From Oscillospiraceae bacterium (GTDB taxonomy: Bacteria > Bacillota > Clostridia > Oscillospirales > Acutalibacteraceae): a stretch of 12,705 nucleotides of DNA. This document shows positions 6,865 to 12,705 of the stretch, piece after piece. The position numbers and the translations under genes are program-made. Numbering within the stretch: the first letter of the stretch is position 1; each line of letters begins with the position of its first letter. Location: NCBI GenBank assembly GCA_003520555.1, contig DOUO01000028.1:1-12705 (forward strand). Reading direction: 5' to 3'. A model generated the notes under the pieces. The model saw only the letters and a list, made by a program, of their open reading frames with translations. It made no database searches and was not told the DNA's origin.

Positions 6865-7440
6865 ATGACAACAGAAGAATTTATAAAAATAATGGACAGC
6901 GGAGCGGAGGTAACGGCAGGCAGTGAGGTTCATCTGCACATGACATATCTCAGCAACGAGGCAATGAAGCTTACCTGCAAGCTTAACAACGATTATCATA
7001 CTCCCGAAGAAATAGGCGAAATAATGACACAGCTTACGGGCAGACCGTTTCCGAAAGGCGCGTATATGTTTCCGCCGTTTTACACCGACTGCGGCAAAAA
7101 CATCAAGCTGGGAAAAAACGTGTTTATTAACGCAGGCTGTCAGTTTCAGGATCAGGGCGGTATAACCGTCGGCGACAACACGCTGATCGGCCCCAAGACG
7201 GTTATCGCCACGCTTAATCATCATCAAAATCCGAAAAAAAGGGCAAACCTTATTCCCAAGCCCGTGATTATCGGCAAAAACGTATGGATCGGCGCGAACG
7301 TTACCGTTTTGCCCGGCGTAACAATAGGTGACGGAGCAATAATTGCCGCGGGCGCGGTTGTCACCAAGGACGTTAAGGAAAACACCGTTGCCGGCGGAGT
7401 ACCGGCAAGGTTTATTAAAAATATAGTTGCGGAGGAATAA
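6865..7440 (+). CDS. Hexapeptide-repeat O-acetyltransferase (maltose/galactoside acetyltransferase-like)
   Basis: A 191-residue cytoplasmic enzyme of the left-handed beta-helix class, expected to transfer acetyl from acetyl-CoA to a sugar hydroxyl. The N-terminal part (1-65) resembles the helical Mac region of Maa/LacA proteins. Hexapeptide repeats run from about 78 to 165 (for example [12 protein letters not shown] and [18 protein letters not shown]). The loop TLNHHQNP holds H119 and H120, where the catalytic histidine of LacA relatives lies. GGVPAR (177-182) is the usual closing motif. I chose ATG 6865 over an in-frame ATG at 6820 because AGGAG (6855-6859) precedes it at good spacing and the longer form would overlap the esterase gene. 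The gap to the next gene is only two bases, so translation is probably coupled. Confidence 0.9.
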   Translation: MTTEEFIKIMDSGAEVTAGSEVHLHMTYLSNEAMKLTCKLNNDYHTPEEIGEIMTQLTGRPFPKGAYMFPPFYTDCGKNIKLGKNVFINAGCQFQDQGGITVGDNTLIGPKTVIATLNHHQNPKKRANLIPKPVIIGKNVWIGANVTVLPGVTIGDGAIIAAGAVVTKDVKENTVAGGVPARFIKNIVAEE

Positions 7441-7442
7441 TA

Positions 7443-8429
7443 ATGAAAACAGAAGTATTGAGGTTAACAGACGAATGGGATAAAACCTTCCCGAAAAGCG
7501 GCAAGGTAAATCACAAAAAAGTAACCTTTGTCAACCGTTACGGCATAACTCTGGCGGCTGATATGTATGTTCCCGTGAACGCCGAAGGAAAGCTTGCGGC
7601 AATTGCGGTTTGCGGTCCGTTCGGCGCGGTCAAGGAACAATGCTCGGGACTTTACGCTCAAACAATGGCGGAAAGGGGATTTTTGACAATTGCCTTCGAC
7701 CCGAGCTTCACCGGCGAAAGCGGCGGAAGTCCGCGCTATATGGCTTCGCCTGATATCAATACCGAGGATTTTCAGGCGGCGGTTGATTTCCTCTCGGTTC
7801 AGGAAAATGTTGATTCCGAAAAAATCGGAATTATTGGCATCTGCGGCTGGGGCGGCATGGCTCTCAACGCGGCGGCAATTGATACGCGCGTCAAGGCGAC
7901 CGTTGCTTCCACAATGTATGATATGACGCGGGTAAACGCGAACGGATATTTTGACAGCGAGGATAGCGAAGAAAAGCGATATGAAAAGAAATCCGCTCTT
8001 AACGCGCTGAGAACCGCGGAATACGCCAAGGGTGAGTATTCGCGCGCCGGCGGTTGCCTTGAGCTTCCCGTGCCCGACGACGTACCCTTCTTTGTGAAGG
8101 ATTACAGCGAATATTACAAGGGCAGAGCTTACCATGCTCGTTCGCTTAACTCAAACGAGGGCTGGAACACCGTCGGATGTATCTCGTTTATGAACCAGCC
8201 TATTTTGAAATACACAAACGAAATCCGCTCGTCGGTAATGGTAATTCACGGCGACAAGGCTCATTCGTTCTATTTCGGCCGCGACGCGTTTAACGCTATG
8301 TGCGAAAACAGCAAGTACACGGACAACAAGGAGCTCGTTGTTATTCCGGGCGCGGTACACACCGATTTGTATGATAACACAGACGTAATTCCGTTTGATA
8401 AAATGCAGGAGTTTTTCGGCAAAATGTAA
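7443..8429 (+). CDS. Alpha/beta hydrolase, dienelactone-hydrolase/YcjY-like, with atypical nucleophile elbow
   Basis: A 328-residue cytoplasmic alpha/beta hydrolase of the DLH/YcjY-like group, with no signal peptide. Landmarks are the strand with CGPFGAVKEQ (57-66), FDPSFTGESGG (85-95), the elbow G132-I-C134-G-W136-G-G, then D271 (in IHGDKAHS) and H306 (in PGAVHTDLYD). In related YcjY-type proteins the elbow reads like GICASGG, with Ser at the position occupied here by W136. The canonical nucleophile therefore appears replaced, with C134 two positions away. I recall other gut-bacterial members with GICG(F/W)GG, so this is probably a subfamily trait. GGAGG (7431-7435) fixes the start. It is the third gene of the LysR-linked operon. 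Substrate is unknown; the residue change raises doubt about ordinary hydrolase activity. Confidence 0.87.
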   Translation: MKTEVLRLTDEWDKTFPKSGKVNHKKVTFVNRYGITLAADMYVPVNAEGKLAAIAVCGPFGAVKEQCSGLYAQTMAERGFLTIAFDPSFTGESGGSPRYMASPDINTEDFQAAVDFLSVQENVDSEKIGIIGICGWGGMALNAAAIDTRVKATVASTMYDMTRVNANGYFDSEDSEEKRYEKKSALNALRTAEYAKGEYSRAGGCLELPVPDDVPFFVKDYSEYYKGRAYHARSLNSNEGWNTVGCISFMNQPILKYTNEIRSSVMVIHGDKAHSFYFGRDAFNAMCENSKYTDNKELVVIPGAVHTDLYDNTDVIPFDKMQEFFGKM

Positions 8430-8439
8430 GGAGCGGCTT

Positions 8440-9057
8440 ATGAAGAAACTCAGCTTTGTTTTGGCTTCGGTTTGCCTGGCGGTGCTTTTATCCGCGTGCG
8501 GCAGCCCTAAATCATCACAATCAGGCAGCGAACCGCCTACGGCAGGCACCGCTTCGGTAAGCACAGCGGCAACGGAAAAGACCGCCGCCGAACCGACGGA
8601 AAAGCAAACCGCGGCGTCAACGGAAAGACCAACCCCGACGGCAACGGAAAAGCCAACGCAGGCCTTTACCGCAACTCAGGCTGTTGCCGAAACGGAAGCC
8701 AAGTCCTCCGAAATGCGATTGAGTATAAACGGTGAGACCGTTGAGGTCAGGTGGGAGGAAAACGACGCGGTAGCGGCTCTTAAGGAAGCGGTAAAAAACA
8801 GTCCGCTCACAATTAATATGTCTATGTACGGCGGATTTGAGCAGGTAGGCTCGCTTGGCATGTCGCTTCCGCAAAACGACGTCAGAACCACCACCGAAGC
8901 AGGAGATATAGTTTTGTATTCGGGCAATCAAATGGTAGTGTTTTACGGCTCAAACACATGGGCGTATACGCGCCTCGGGCATATCAGCGACAAAACCGCC
9001 CGGGAGCTGACGCTGCTGTTATCAAAAGGAAACGTCACAATCACGCTAACATATTAA
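8440..9057 (+). CDS. Lipoprotein with cyclophilin-like domain
   Basis: A 205-residue predicted surface lipoprotein. The signal peptide ends in lipobox L17-S-A-C20. A Thr/Glu/Pro/Ala-rich linker (21-90) contains four 8-residue repeats starting TEK or TER (45-76). The C-terminal domain (about 92-205) matches the bacterial cyclophilin-like fold (PF18050-like), with LSINGETVEVRW (94-105), MYGGFEQVGSLGMSLP (124-139), GDIVLYSGNQMVVFYG (151-166) and a C-terminal TLLLSKG segment. These proteins are related in fold to prolyl isomerases, but their activity is not established. I chose ATG 8440 because AAGGAG (8428-8433) precedes it; an in-frame ATG at 8395 would overlap the hydrolase gene and put extra residues before the signal peptide. 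It is the last gene of the operon. Confidence 0.88.
   Translation: MKKLSFVLASVCLAVLLSACGSPKSSQSGSEPPTAGTASVSTAATEKTAAEPTEKQTAASTERPTPTATEKPTQAFTATQAVAETEAKSSEMRLSINGETVEVRWEENDAVAALKEAVKNSPLTINMSMYGGFEQVGSLGMSLPQNDVRTTTEAGDIVLYSGNQMVVFYGSNTWAYTRLGHISDKTARELTLLLSKGNVTITLTY
8572..8667 (+). repeat. Four tandem 24-bp units in the linker of the cyclophilin-like lipoprotein
   Basis: The DNA motif ACGGAAA(A)G recurs at 8572, 8596, 8620 and 8644, exactly 24 bp apart. The units encode TEKTAAEP, TEKQTAAS, TERPTPTA and TEKPTQAF. This is a degenerate in-frame tandem repeat forming a flexible spacer between the lipid anchor and the folded domain. Confidence 0.8.
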
Positions 9058-9129
9058 ACATTTGAAATAATCTGTATTTTTTATACCAATCTTCATTAAA
9101 AAGCAGACAAAAAGATATTATTCAAAAAA

Positions 9130-9159
9130 GGGCGTCGGGGAACACATTCCCTGACGCCC
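9130..9159 (-). terminator. Intrinsic terminator of the MATE-type transporter gene
   Basis: A 13-bp GC-rich stem (9130-9142 with 9147-9159, one G-U pair, 4-nt loop) is followed on the minus strand by six T residues (9124-9129). It starts 8 bp after the transporter stop codon. The plus-strand operon ending at 9057 converges on it, but the plus-strand U-tract is poor. Confidence 0.88.
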
Positions 9160-9166
9160 GTGTTGA

Positions 9167-10954
9167 TTATATCCTGATAATAAGGTTATTGGCACCGAAT
9201 GTCGCGGTATACTTGATATCCTTAGATGCCTTGAATATAATTGCCATATTTACCTTTTCTTCTTCCGCTTCCTGACTGTCGCCTAACATTTTATAATAAT
9301 CTTTTAAATTAAGCGGCTTGCAGTCGTCTCTCATACGGATTATTAAATCGTCGTCTTTTGCGACAAGCCTGGTGTTGATATTATGTTCCTTTCCGTCACT
9401 GAAACCATGCTCCGCCAAAAATATCGACAGCTCCTCGGTAACAAGTCCGTATAATTTCGCACGTTTTTTATCCGCGCCGTGCTCTAAGGCAAAGGCAATA
9501 GCGATTTTTGACAGCTCCTCTATTTCCCCGGTTGAGGTAGCTATTACCGAAATCTCGTTTTCGGGCGTTGTGCCGAAATCACGCGGCAGCAGCAGCATTT
9601 TATCGCTGAACTTTTTTCCTTCTTTATTCAGCAATATGTAGATAATCGCAATAAGGGAAAGACCTGCCATATTGACAATTTTGGATATCCACGCGCCTTC
9701 GTAACCTATAACCCGAAGCATCAGCAGGGTAATGGGAATAAGGTTGCCGCACTCAATCAAAAAGCTGTAGATATTTGCAAAGCGCAGCCTTTTGATTCCC
9801 ATAAGATAATTACTGAAATTATACACTATTGTGTGGAACGGCAGGGACAGGCAAGACACCATAATACATTGCTTTGCAAGGTCAAGCGCCTGCGGACTGT
9901 CTGATTTTAGGAAAAATACCGCCAACGGGTCGGTAAATACAAACAGCACAACCGTTACAACACTTGTCAAAACCAGCGCGTGAATAAGAGAAAGCTTTTG
10001 AACCAGCTTAATCGCGCTTCTGTCTTCCTCGCCGACAAATACACCGGCAAACGCCATAAGCGTATCGGCGGGCGCGTACCATGCCGCGCGGACGAACACC
10101 GTAATTTGAGAAAAAACGCCGTGCGCCGCCACAAGATAAGGCATGTTAAATGAGGTGAGCAAATTGTTGATAATCAGTCCGCCCAAGGACTTGCTGCCCT
10201 TGGTAACGCCCATAGGAGCGCCGAGTTTGAATATTTCCGCGCAAAGCTTGGGGCTGAAGCCTTTAAATTTAAGCTTGAAAACGGAACGGCTTTTTTTACC
10301 CGCAAAAAACGCGGCGCTTACAAAGAACGGGATAATATATCCGAACGAGGTAGCCAACCCAATCTCAAACATACCTCCGTGTATTACAAAAACAACAAAA
10401 GCGTCCGCGGCGATATCAATAACTGTTGTCAGCACCGATGTTGTGTTTACGCGGTTATACTGACCTTCAATCTGCAGGAACGGCGTGATGACTCTTGTGA
10501 GCGTGTAAAACGGAAATCCGATTAAATATCCGTAAATATACTGCTTTGTCATTTCAGCAATCCCGGGTTCTCTTGCTCCAAGGATAAATATCAGACCTGA
10601 GCAAAATATAAAAGCAAGCAGGGACAGAAGAATTGACAAACCGCCGCTCATTATCAGCGAATCCGAAAACACTCGGTTAGCGTCGTCCAGCTTTCCGGCG
10701 CCTATCATGGAAGAAACCTTATTTCGCGCGCCGTTTGCGACCGCCGAGCCTATCAGCTCAAAAAACATAATCAGCGGCGACATAAAGCCCAATACCGTTA
10801 CTCCGTTTACTCCTATAAAATGGCTGACAAAAATCAAGTCTATCATAGGACCTATTGCTTTTGAAAAATCAGAAACGCCCCATGATACTTCCGACTTGTG
10901 AAACAGTTTTCGGATAATTTTGTTTTCCGCTTTGCCGCCGCAAATCATTTCCAT
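9167..10954 (-). CDS. MATE-family transporter fused to a degenerate RsbW/SpoIIAB-like ATPase domain
   Basis: A 595-residue protein, about 140 longer than ordinary MATE exporters. Residues 1-443 form a multi-helix MATE/MOP-type membrane domain, with landmarks in the first bundle (IGPMIDLIFVSHFIG, 34-48; GSAVANGARNKVSSMIGAG, 69-87) and FLQIEGQYNRVNT (159-171). A short linker leads to a cytoplasmic C-terminal domain (about 455-595) resembling HATPase_c_2 anti-sigma kinases. It has an N-box-like TEELSIFLAEHGF (506-518), a G1-like RMRDDCKPLN (540-549) and a closing strand YTATFGANNLIIRI (582-595). Aligned by eye with SpoIIAB, the general-base Glu is kept (E508), the Mg-binding Asn is F512, and the Gly of DxG is C545. 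Nucleotide binding may therefore be weak or lost. The ATG follows AAAGGTGGG. Substrate is unknown; the fusion suggests control of transport by a partner protein. Confidence 0.85.
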   Translation of the reverse strand: MEMICGGKAENKIIRKLFHKSEVSWGVSDFSKAIGPMIDLIFVSHFIGVNGVTVLGFMSPLIMFFELIGSAVANGARNKVSSMIGAGKLDDANRVFSDSLIMSGGLSILLSLLAFIFCSGLIFILGAREPGIAEMTKQYIYGYLIGFPFYTLTRVITPFLQIEGQYNRVNTTSVLTTVIDIAADAFVVFVIHGGMFEIGLATSFGYIIPFFVSAAFFAGKKSRSVFKLKFKGFSPKLCAEIFKLGAPMGVTKGSKSLGGLIINNLLTSFNMPYLVAAHGVFSQITVFVRAAWYAPADTLMAFAGVFVGEEDRSAIKLVQKLSLIHALVLTSVVTVVLFVFTDPLAVFFLKSDSPQALDLAKQCIMVSCLSLPFHTIVYNFSNYLMGIKRLRFANIYSFLIECGNLIPITLLMLRVIGYEGAWISKIVNMAGLSLIAIIYILLNKEGKKFSDKMLLLPRDFGTTPENEISVIATSTGEIEELSKIAIAFALEHGADKKRAKLYGLVTEELSIFLAEHGFSDGKEHNINTRLVAKDDDLIIRMRDDCKPLNLKDYYKMLGDSQEAEEEKVNMAIIFKASKDIKYTATFGANNLIIRI

Positions 10955-11052
10955 GTAAAACCCACCTTTGCCAATCGCTGCTCAGCCCGTTAATTTTTTC
11001 TAAAGGGTAATGGCGCCGCTCACTGAGCAGATACATTCTAAATTCTATTATC
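10955..11052 (-). promoter_or_regulatory. Structured 5' leader of the MATE-type transporter gene
   Basis: Between its promoter and ATG the transporter has a leader of about 90 nt. CTGCTCAG (11025-11032) can pair perfectly with CTGAGCAG (10977-10984), closing a stem around a 40-nt interior. The first arm can also fold locally as GCTCA/TGAGC (11020-11030), so two structures exclude each other. A CCCTTT segment (11001-11006) can pair with the AAAGG of the ribosome binding site. I do not recognise a known riboswitch class. A protein operator at GCTCACTGAGC is the alternative. Confidence 0.4.
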
Positions 11053-11075
11053 TATGAATTGTTTATTAATGTCAA
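11047..11075 (-). promoter_or_regulatory. Promoter of the MATE-type transporter gene
   Basis: Minus strand: consensus -35 TTGACA (11070-11075), exactly 17 bp, then -10 GATAAT (11047-11052), one mismatch from consensus. This should be a strong sigma-A promoter unless repressed. Confidence 0.85.
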
Positions 11076-11121
11076 CCGTTTTTATCTGTTATTTGCGTTT
11101 TATTTGTTTTGTTATGGAAAT

Positions 11122-11139
11122 AAGCATTACAAAATGCTT
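11122..11139. repeat. Short inverted repeat upstream of the PNP promoter
   Basis: AAGCATT (11122-11128) and AATGCTT (11133-11139) are perfect 7-bp inverted arms with a 4-bp spacer, centred about 31 bp upstream of the PNP -35 box. The position suits an activator site or a small operator. It does not match the lysR palindrome in arm order. Confidence 0.45.
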
Positions 11140-11161
11140 TCTGCTGTTTAAGGATTTATCA

Positions 11162-11190
11162 TTGACATCTGTTTTAATATATAATATAAT
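11162..11190 (+). promoter_or_regulatory. Perfect-consensus promoter of the PNP lipoprotein gene
   Basis: TTGACA (11162-11167), exactly 17 bp, TATAAT (11185-11190): a full match to the sigma-A consensus. The start falls near 11197, giving a 64-nt leader with a possible GCGGA/TCCGC hairpin before the ribosome binding site. Confidence 0.9.
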
Positions 11191-11260
11191 TAATGTGAAA
11201 TCTGAAAAACCCGGCGGAGCTTTAGAACTTTTACCGTCCGCAGGTATTAAGGAGAAACAT

Positions 11261-12208
11261 ATGAAAAAACTATTGACCGTATGCTTGGTTTTGGCACTCG
11301 CGCTGGCGTTCGGCGGTTGCGCGGCAAAACAAACGCAATCCTCAAACGAGGACAGTAAATGGGAAAGCGTACAGGTGGAATTTGACGCAGAGGATTATTA
11401 CTCACGGCTGGAAAGCTGCGTTAAGCAGATTCGGGAAAAAACCGATTTTGTACCCGAAATCGCGTTGGTTTTGGGCAGCGGATTGGGCGATTATGCCGAC
11501 AGCGTGAAAATTATTTCCGAAATTCCTTACAGCGAAATCAAAGGTTTCCCGGTTTCAACCGTAGCCGGACACGACGGCACTTTGATTTTTTGCGAGATAA
11601 AAGGCAAAAAGGTAGTTGTAATGAACGGCAGAGTGCATTATTACGAGGGTTATGATATTCACGAGGTTGTACTGCCGTTGCGCGTTATTCACCTTTTGGG
11701 CGCCAAAACGGTTGTTCTTACAAACGCGGTCGGCGCGATTAACGCCGATTACAGCGTAGGCGACTTTGTGTTGAATGTAGATTATATTTCCAGCTTTGTT
11801 CCTTCTCCTCTTGTAGGAGAGAATATTGATAAGCTCGGCGACCGTTTTGTGGACATGACAAACGCCTTTGATACGGAACTGAATTCTGTTGTTGAGGATA
11901 TTGCTAAGCAGAACAAAATCCCCGTTCATAAAGGCGTTATGGTTCAGGTAACGGGTCCGCAGTATGAATCTCCCACGGAAATTAAGATGTATCGCAGTCT
12001 CGGCGCCGACACGGTCGGCATGAGTACGGTGGTGGAAACCATTGCCGCAAGACACATGGGAATGCGCGTTTGCTCAATCAGCTGCATTACCAACATGGCG
12101 GCAGGAATGCAGGAAAAAATATCTCACGAAGAAGTGCAGAATTCCTCCAACAACTCCTCAAAGAACTTTGCGGTTCTTGTCGGAGGTCTGCTTGAAAAAA
12201 TGAAATAA
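11261..12208 (+). CDS. Purine nucleoside phosphorylase with lipoprotein signal peptide
   Basis: A 315-residue trimeric-type PNP, which converts purine nucleosides plus phosphate to free base and ribose-1-phosphate. The first 20 residues are a lipoprotein signal: basic KK, a hydrophobic run and a lipobox ending FGG-C20, then a Ser/Gln/Glu spacer. The enzyme domain (about 45-315) keeps the family sites: GSGLG with S73, H104 (in AGHDG), R124 and H126 (in NGRVHYYEGY), TNAVGAIN (154-161), GPQYES with Y235 and E236, VGMST with M254, N278, and H289. By comparison with human PNP these are the phosphate-, ribose- and base-binding residues, with the Glu/Asn pair of 6-oxopurine enzymes. AAGGAG (11249-11254) fixes ATG 11261. 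PNPs are normally cytosolic, so anchoring outside the membrane is unusual. The gene is monocistronic, with its own promoter and terminator. Confidence 0.9.
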   Translation: MKKLLTVCLVLALALAFGGCAAKQTQSSNEDSKWESVQVEFDAEDYYSRLESCVKQIREKTDFVPEIALVLGSGLGDYADSVKIISEIPYSEIKGFPVSTVAGHDGTLIFCEIKGKKVVVMNGRVHYYEGYDIHEVVLPLRVIHLLGAKTVVLTNAVGAINADYSVGDFVLNVDYISSFVPSPLVGENIDKLGDRFVDMTNAFDTELNSVVEDIAKQNKIPVHKGVMVQVTGPQYESPTEIKMYRSLGADTVGMSTVVETIAARHMGMRVCSISCITNMAAGMQEKISHEEVQNSSNNSSKNFAVLVGGLLEKMK

Positions 12209-12221
12209 CTCAAAAGACATT

Positions 12222-12251
12222 AAAAAAGCAGGTTTCGAAGCCTGCTTTTTT
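12222..12251 (+). terminator. Intrinsic terminator of the PNP gene
   Basis: An 11-bp stem (12222-12232 with 12241-12251, 8-nt loop) with GCAGG/CCTGC core runs into a seven-T tract (12246-12252), starting 13 bp after the stop codon. The matching A-run upstream lets it also act on transcription arriving from the minus-strand gene. Confidence 0.92.
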
Positions 12252-12315
12252 TATGTTAAAATATTTTTACTTTATTTTTTGACAAACGGTTATACAAAAT
12301 TTTCGGTACTTCAAA

Positions 12316-12338
12316 ACCGATGTATTTTTACAATCGGT
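12316..12338 (-). terminator. Hairpin overlapping the stop codon of the Ltp-repeat gene
   Basis: On the minus strand ACCGAT-T-GTA pairs with TACATCGGT (9 bp with one bulged T), and TTTT follows at the end of the second arm. The TAA stop codon (12328-12330) lies in the hairpin. A weak intrinsic terminator is the simplest reading. Confidence 0.5.
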
Positions 12339-12705
12339 CAATCGCGTATTGAGCCTGTTCGCTCGTAAACTTTTCGAAAATCAGCTGTTCGCGCAAATCA
12401 TCTTTTGAAAAGTCGGTGTTTTTTAAGTAACCCTTAGCGGTTAATAAAGCCTGCTCATTCCAGTCGGTTTTTAAGTTGTTAACCGCGAAAGAGGCCTGTT
12501 CCTGTGTAAGGTTTTCATAAATTAACTGTTTATACAGCGCTTCCTTGGAAAAAGGCGAGCTTTTCAGGTAGTTCTCGGCGCATTCCAAAGCGTTTTGTAA
12601 TTCCAGCGGAATATCTTTGCTCTGAGTTTCAGATTCTTTTTTGTCAGCCTGCTTGGCAGTATTTTCTGCTGCTTCGGCTGCTTTTTCGGGCATTTCCTCA
12701 ACGGG
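12328..12705 (-). CDS. Ltp-repeat protein (host cell surface lipoprotein family), N-terminus outside the window
   Basis: The visible 125 codons are open to the window edge, so the gene is partial at its 5' end. The ATG at 12691-12693 is in frame, but codons before it (PVEE) continue the same low-complexity style and no ribosome binding site precedes it. After an Ala/Glu/Lys-rich segment come two copies of a motif of about 45 residues, of the pattern ALxxAxxYLKxxxFSKxxLxxQLIxExxTxEQA. This is the PF07553-type Ltp repeat. The second copy ends at the stop. In phage TP-J34 the Ltp lipoprotein of this family blocks superinfecting phage DNA entry, but chromosomal homologues are common in Firmicutes and mostly uncharacterised. 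Whether this one has a signal peptide or membrane segment cannot be seen. Confidence 0.83.
   Translation of the reverse strand, partial: PVEEMPEKAAEAAENTAKQADKKESETQSKDIPLELQNALECAENYLKSSPFSKEALYKQLIYENLTQEQASFAVNNLKTDWNEQALLTAKGYLKNTDFSKDDLREQLIFEKFTSEQAQYAIDRL

Larger units (their letters stand above)
10955..11260. other. Intergenic region between the divergent transporter and PNP genes
   Basis: This 306-bp gap contains the transporter leader and promoter (10955-11075), an AAGCATT/AATGCTT inverted repeat, and the PNP promoter and 64-nt leader (11162-11260). The plus-strand frame is open from 11054 into the PNP gene. However, that extension would span the promoter and place 69 residues before a classical signal peptide, so I treat it as non-coding. 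Confidence 0.75.

Noticed and set aside
7464-8135. A 223-codon minus-strand open frame opposite the hydrolase gene
   Set aside because: It lies fully inside a well-supported gene, has no ribosome binding site and its translation shows no recognisable domain.
8395-8439. Longer start for the cyclophilin-like lipoprotein gene
   Set aside because: It lies inside the hydrolase gene and would put 15 polar residues before the signal peptide; ATG 8440 has AAGGAG.
10955-11052. T-box or guanidine-type riboswitch before the transporter
   Set aside because: AGGTGGG loosely recalls the T-box motif, but the rest of the T-box and the ACGR hairpins of guanidine-II are absent and the leader is too short for a T-box.
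11054-11260. In-frame N-terminal extension of the PNP gene by 69 residues from ATG 11054
   Set aside because: It would cover the perfect-consensus promoter and precede a classical signal peptide that has its own AAGGAG at ideal spacing.
11555-12055. A 166-codon minus-strand open frame opposite the PNP gene
   Set aside because: It is the complement of conserved PNP coding sequence and has no family features of its own.
12279-12307. TTGACA at 12279-12284 as a promoter
   Set aside because: There is no -10 at suitable spacing and no gene follows on that strand.

Overview
The window looks like chromosomal DNA from a low-to-mid GC Firmicute of class Clostridia, most likely an anaerobic gut Oscillospiraceae/Ruminococcaceae-type organism. 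The reasons are strong GGAGG-type ribosome binding sites, sigma-A promoters with 17-bp spacers, lipobox-type lipoproteins, a clostridial-type galactokinase motif, a C_GCAxxG_C_C redox protein and an Ltp-repeat protein. This placement is inferred from gene style, not from a marker gene.

Layout. Positions 1-160 hold what looks like one copy of an interspersed repeat, running off the left edge. Next comes tRNA-Arg(CCG) on the minus strand with its trailer hairpin. A minus-strand pair follows: a PHP-type phosphatase (histidinol-phosphatase-like) and a DUF4163/DUF3298-like lipoprotein. Two plus-strand genes come next: a C_GCAxxG_C_C protein and a membrane-anchored alpha/beta hydrolase, ending at a bidirectional terminator. 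Galactokinase and, upstream of it, a LysR regulator are on the minus strand.

The central block (4887-9057) is the most system-like part. A LysR regulator is divergent from a tight four-gene operon: lipoprotein CE1-like esterase, hexapeptide-repeat O-acetyltransferase, DLH/YcjY-like alpha/beta hydrolase and cyclophilin-like lipoprotein. The 131-bp gap has a textbook LysR architecture. A perfect palindrome containing T-N11-A sits at about -66 of the operon promoter and covers the -35 box of lysR itself, so autoregulation plus activation of the operon is the natural reading.

The right part has a MATE-type transporter fused to a degenerate RsbW/SpoIIAB-like ATPase domain (minus strand, with a clear promoter and a structured leader). 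Divergent from it is a purine nucleoside phosphorylase carrying a lipoprotein signal peptide, from a perfect-consensus promoter. A PNP anchored outside the membrane is the most unexpected single gene here, since this enzyme is normally cytosolic. The window ends inside a minus-strand gene with two Ltp (PF07553-type) repeats, a family that includes phage superinfection-exclusion lipoproteins.

Four of the eleven complete protein genes encode predicted lipoproteins, so the region is weighted toward cell-surface functions. I see no transposase, integrase, CRISPR array or clear prophage boundary. No gene is visibly frameshifted.
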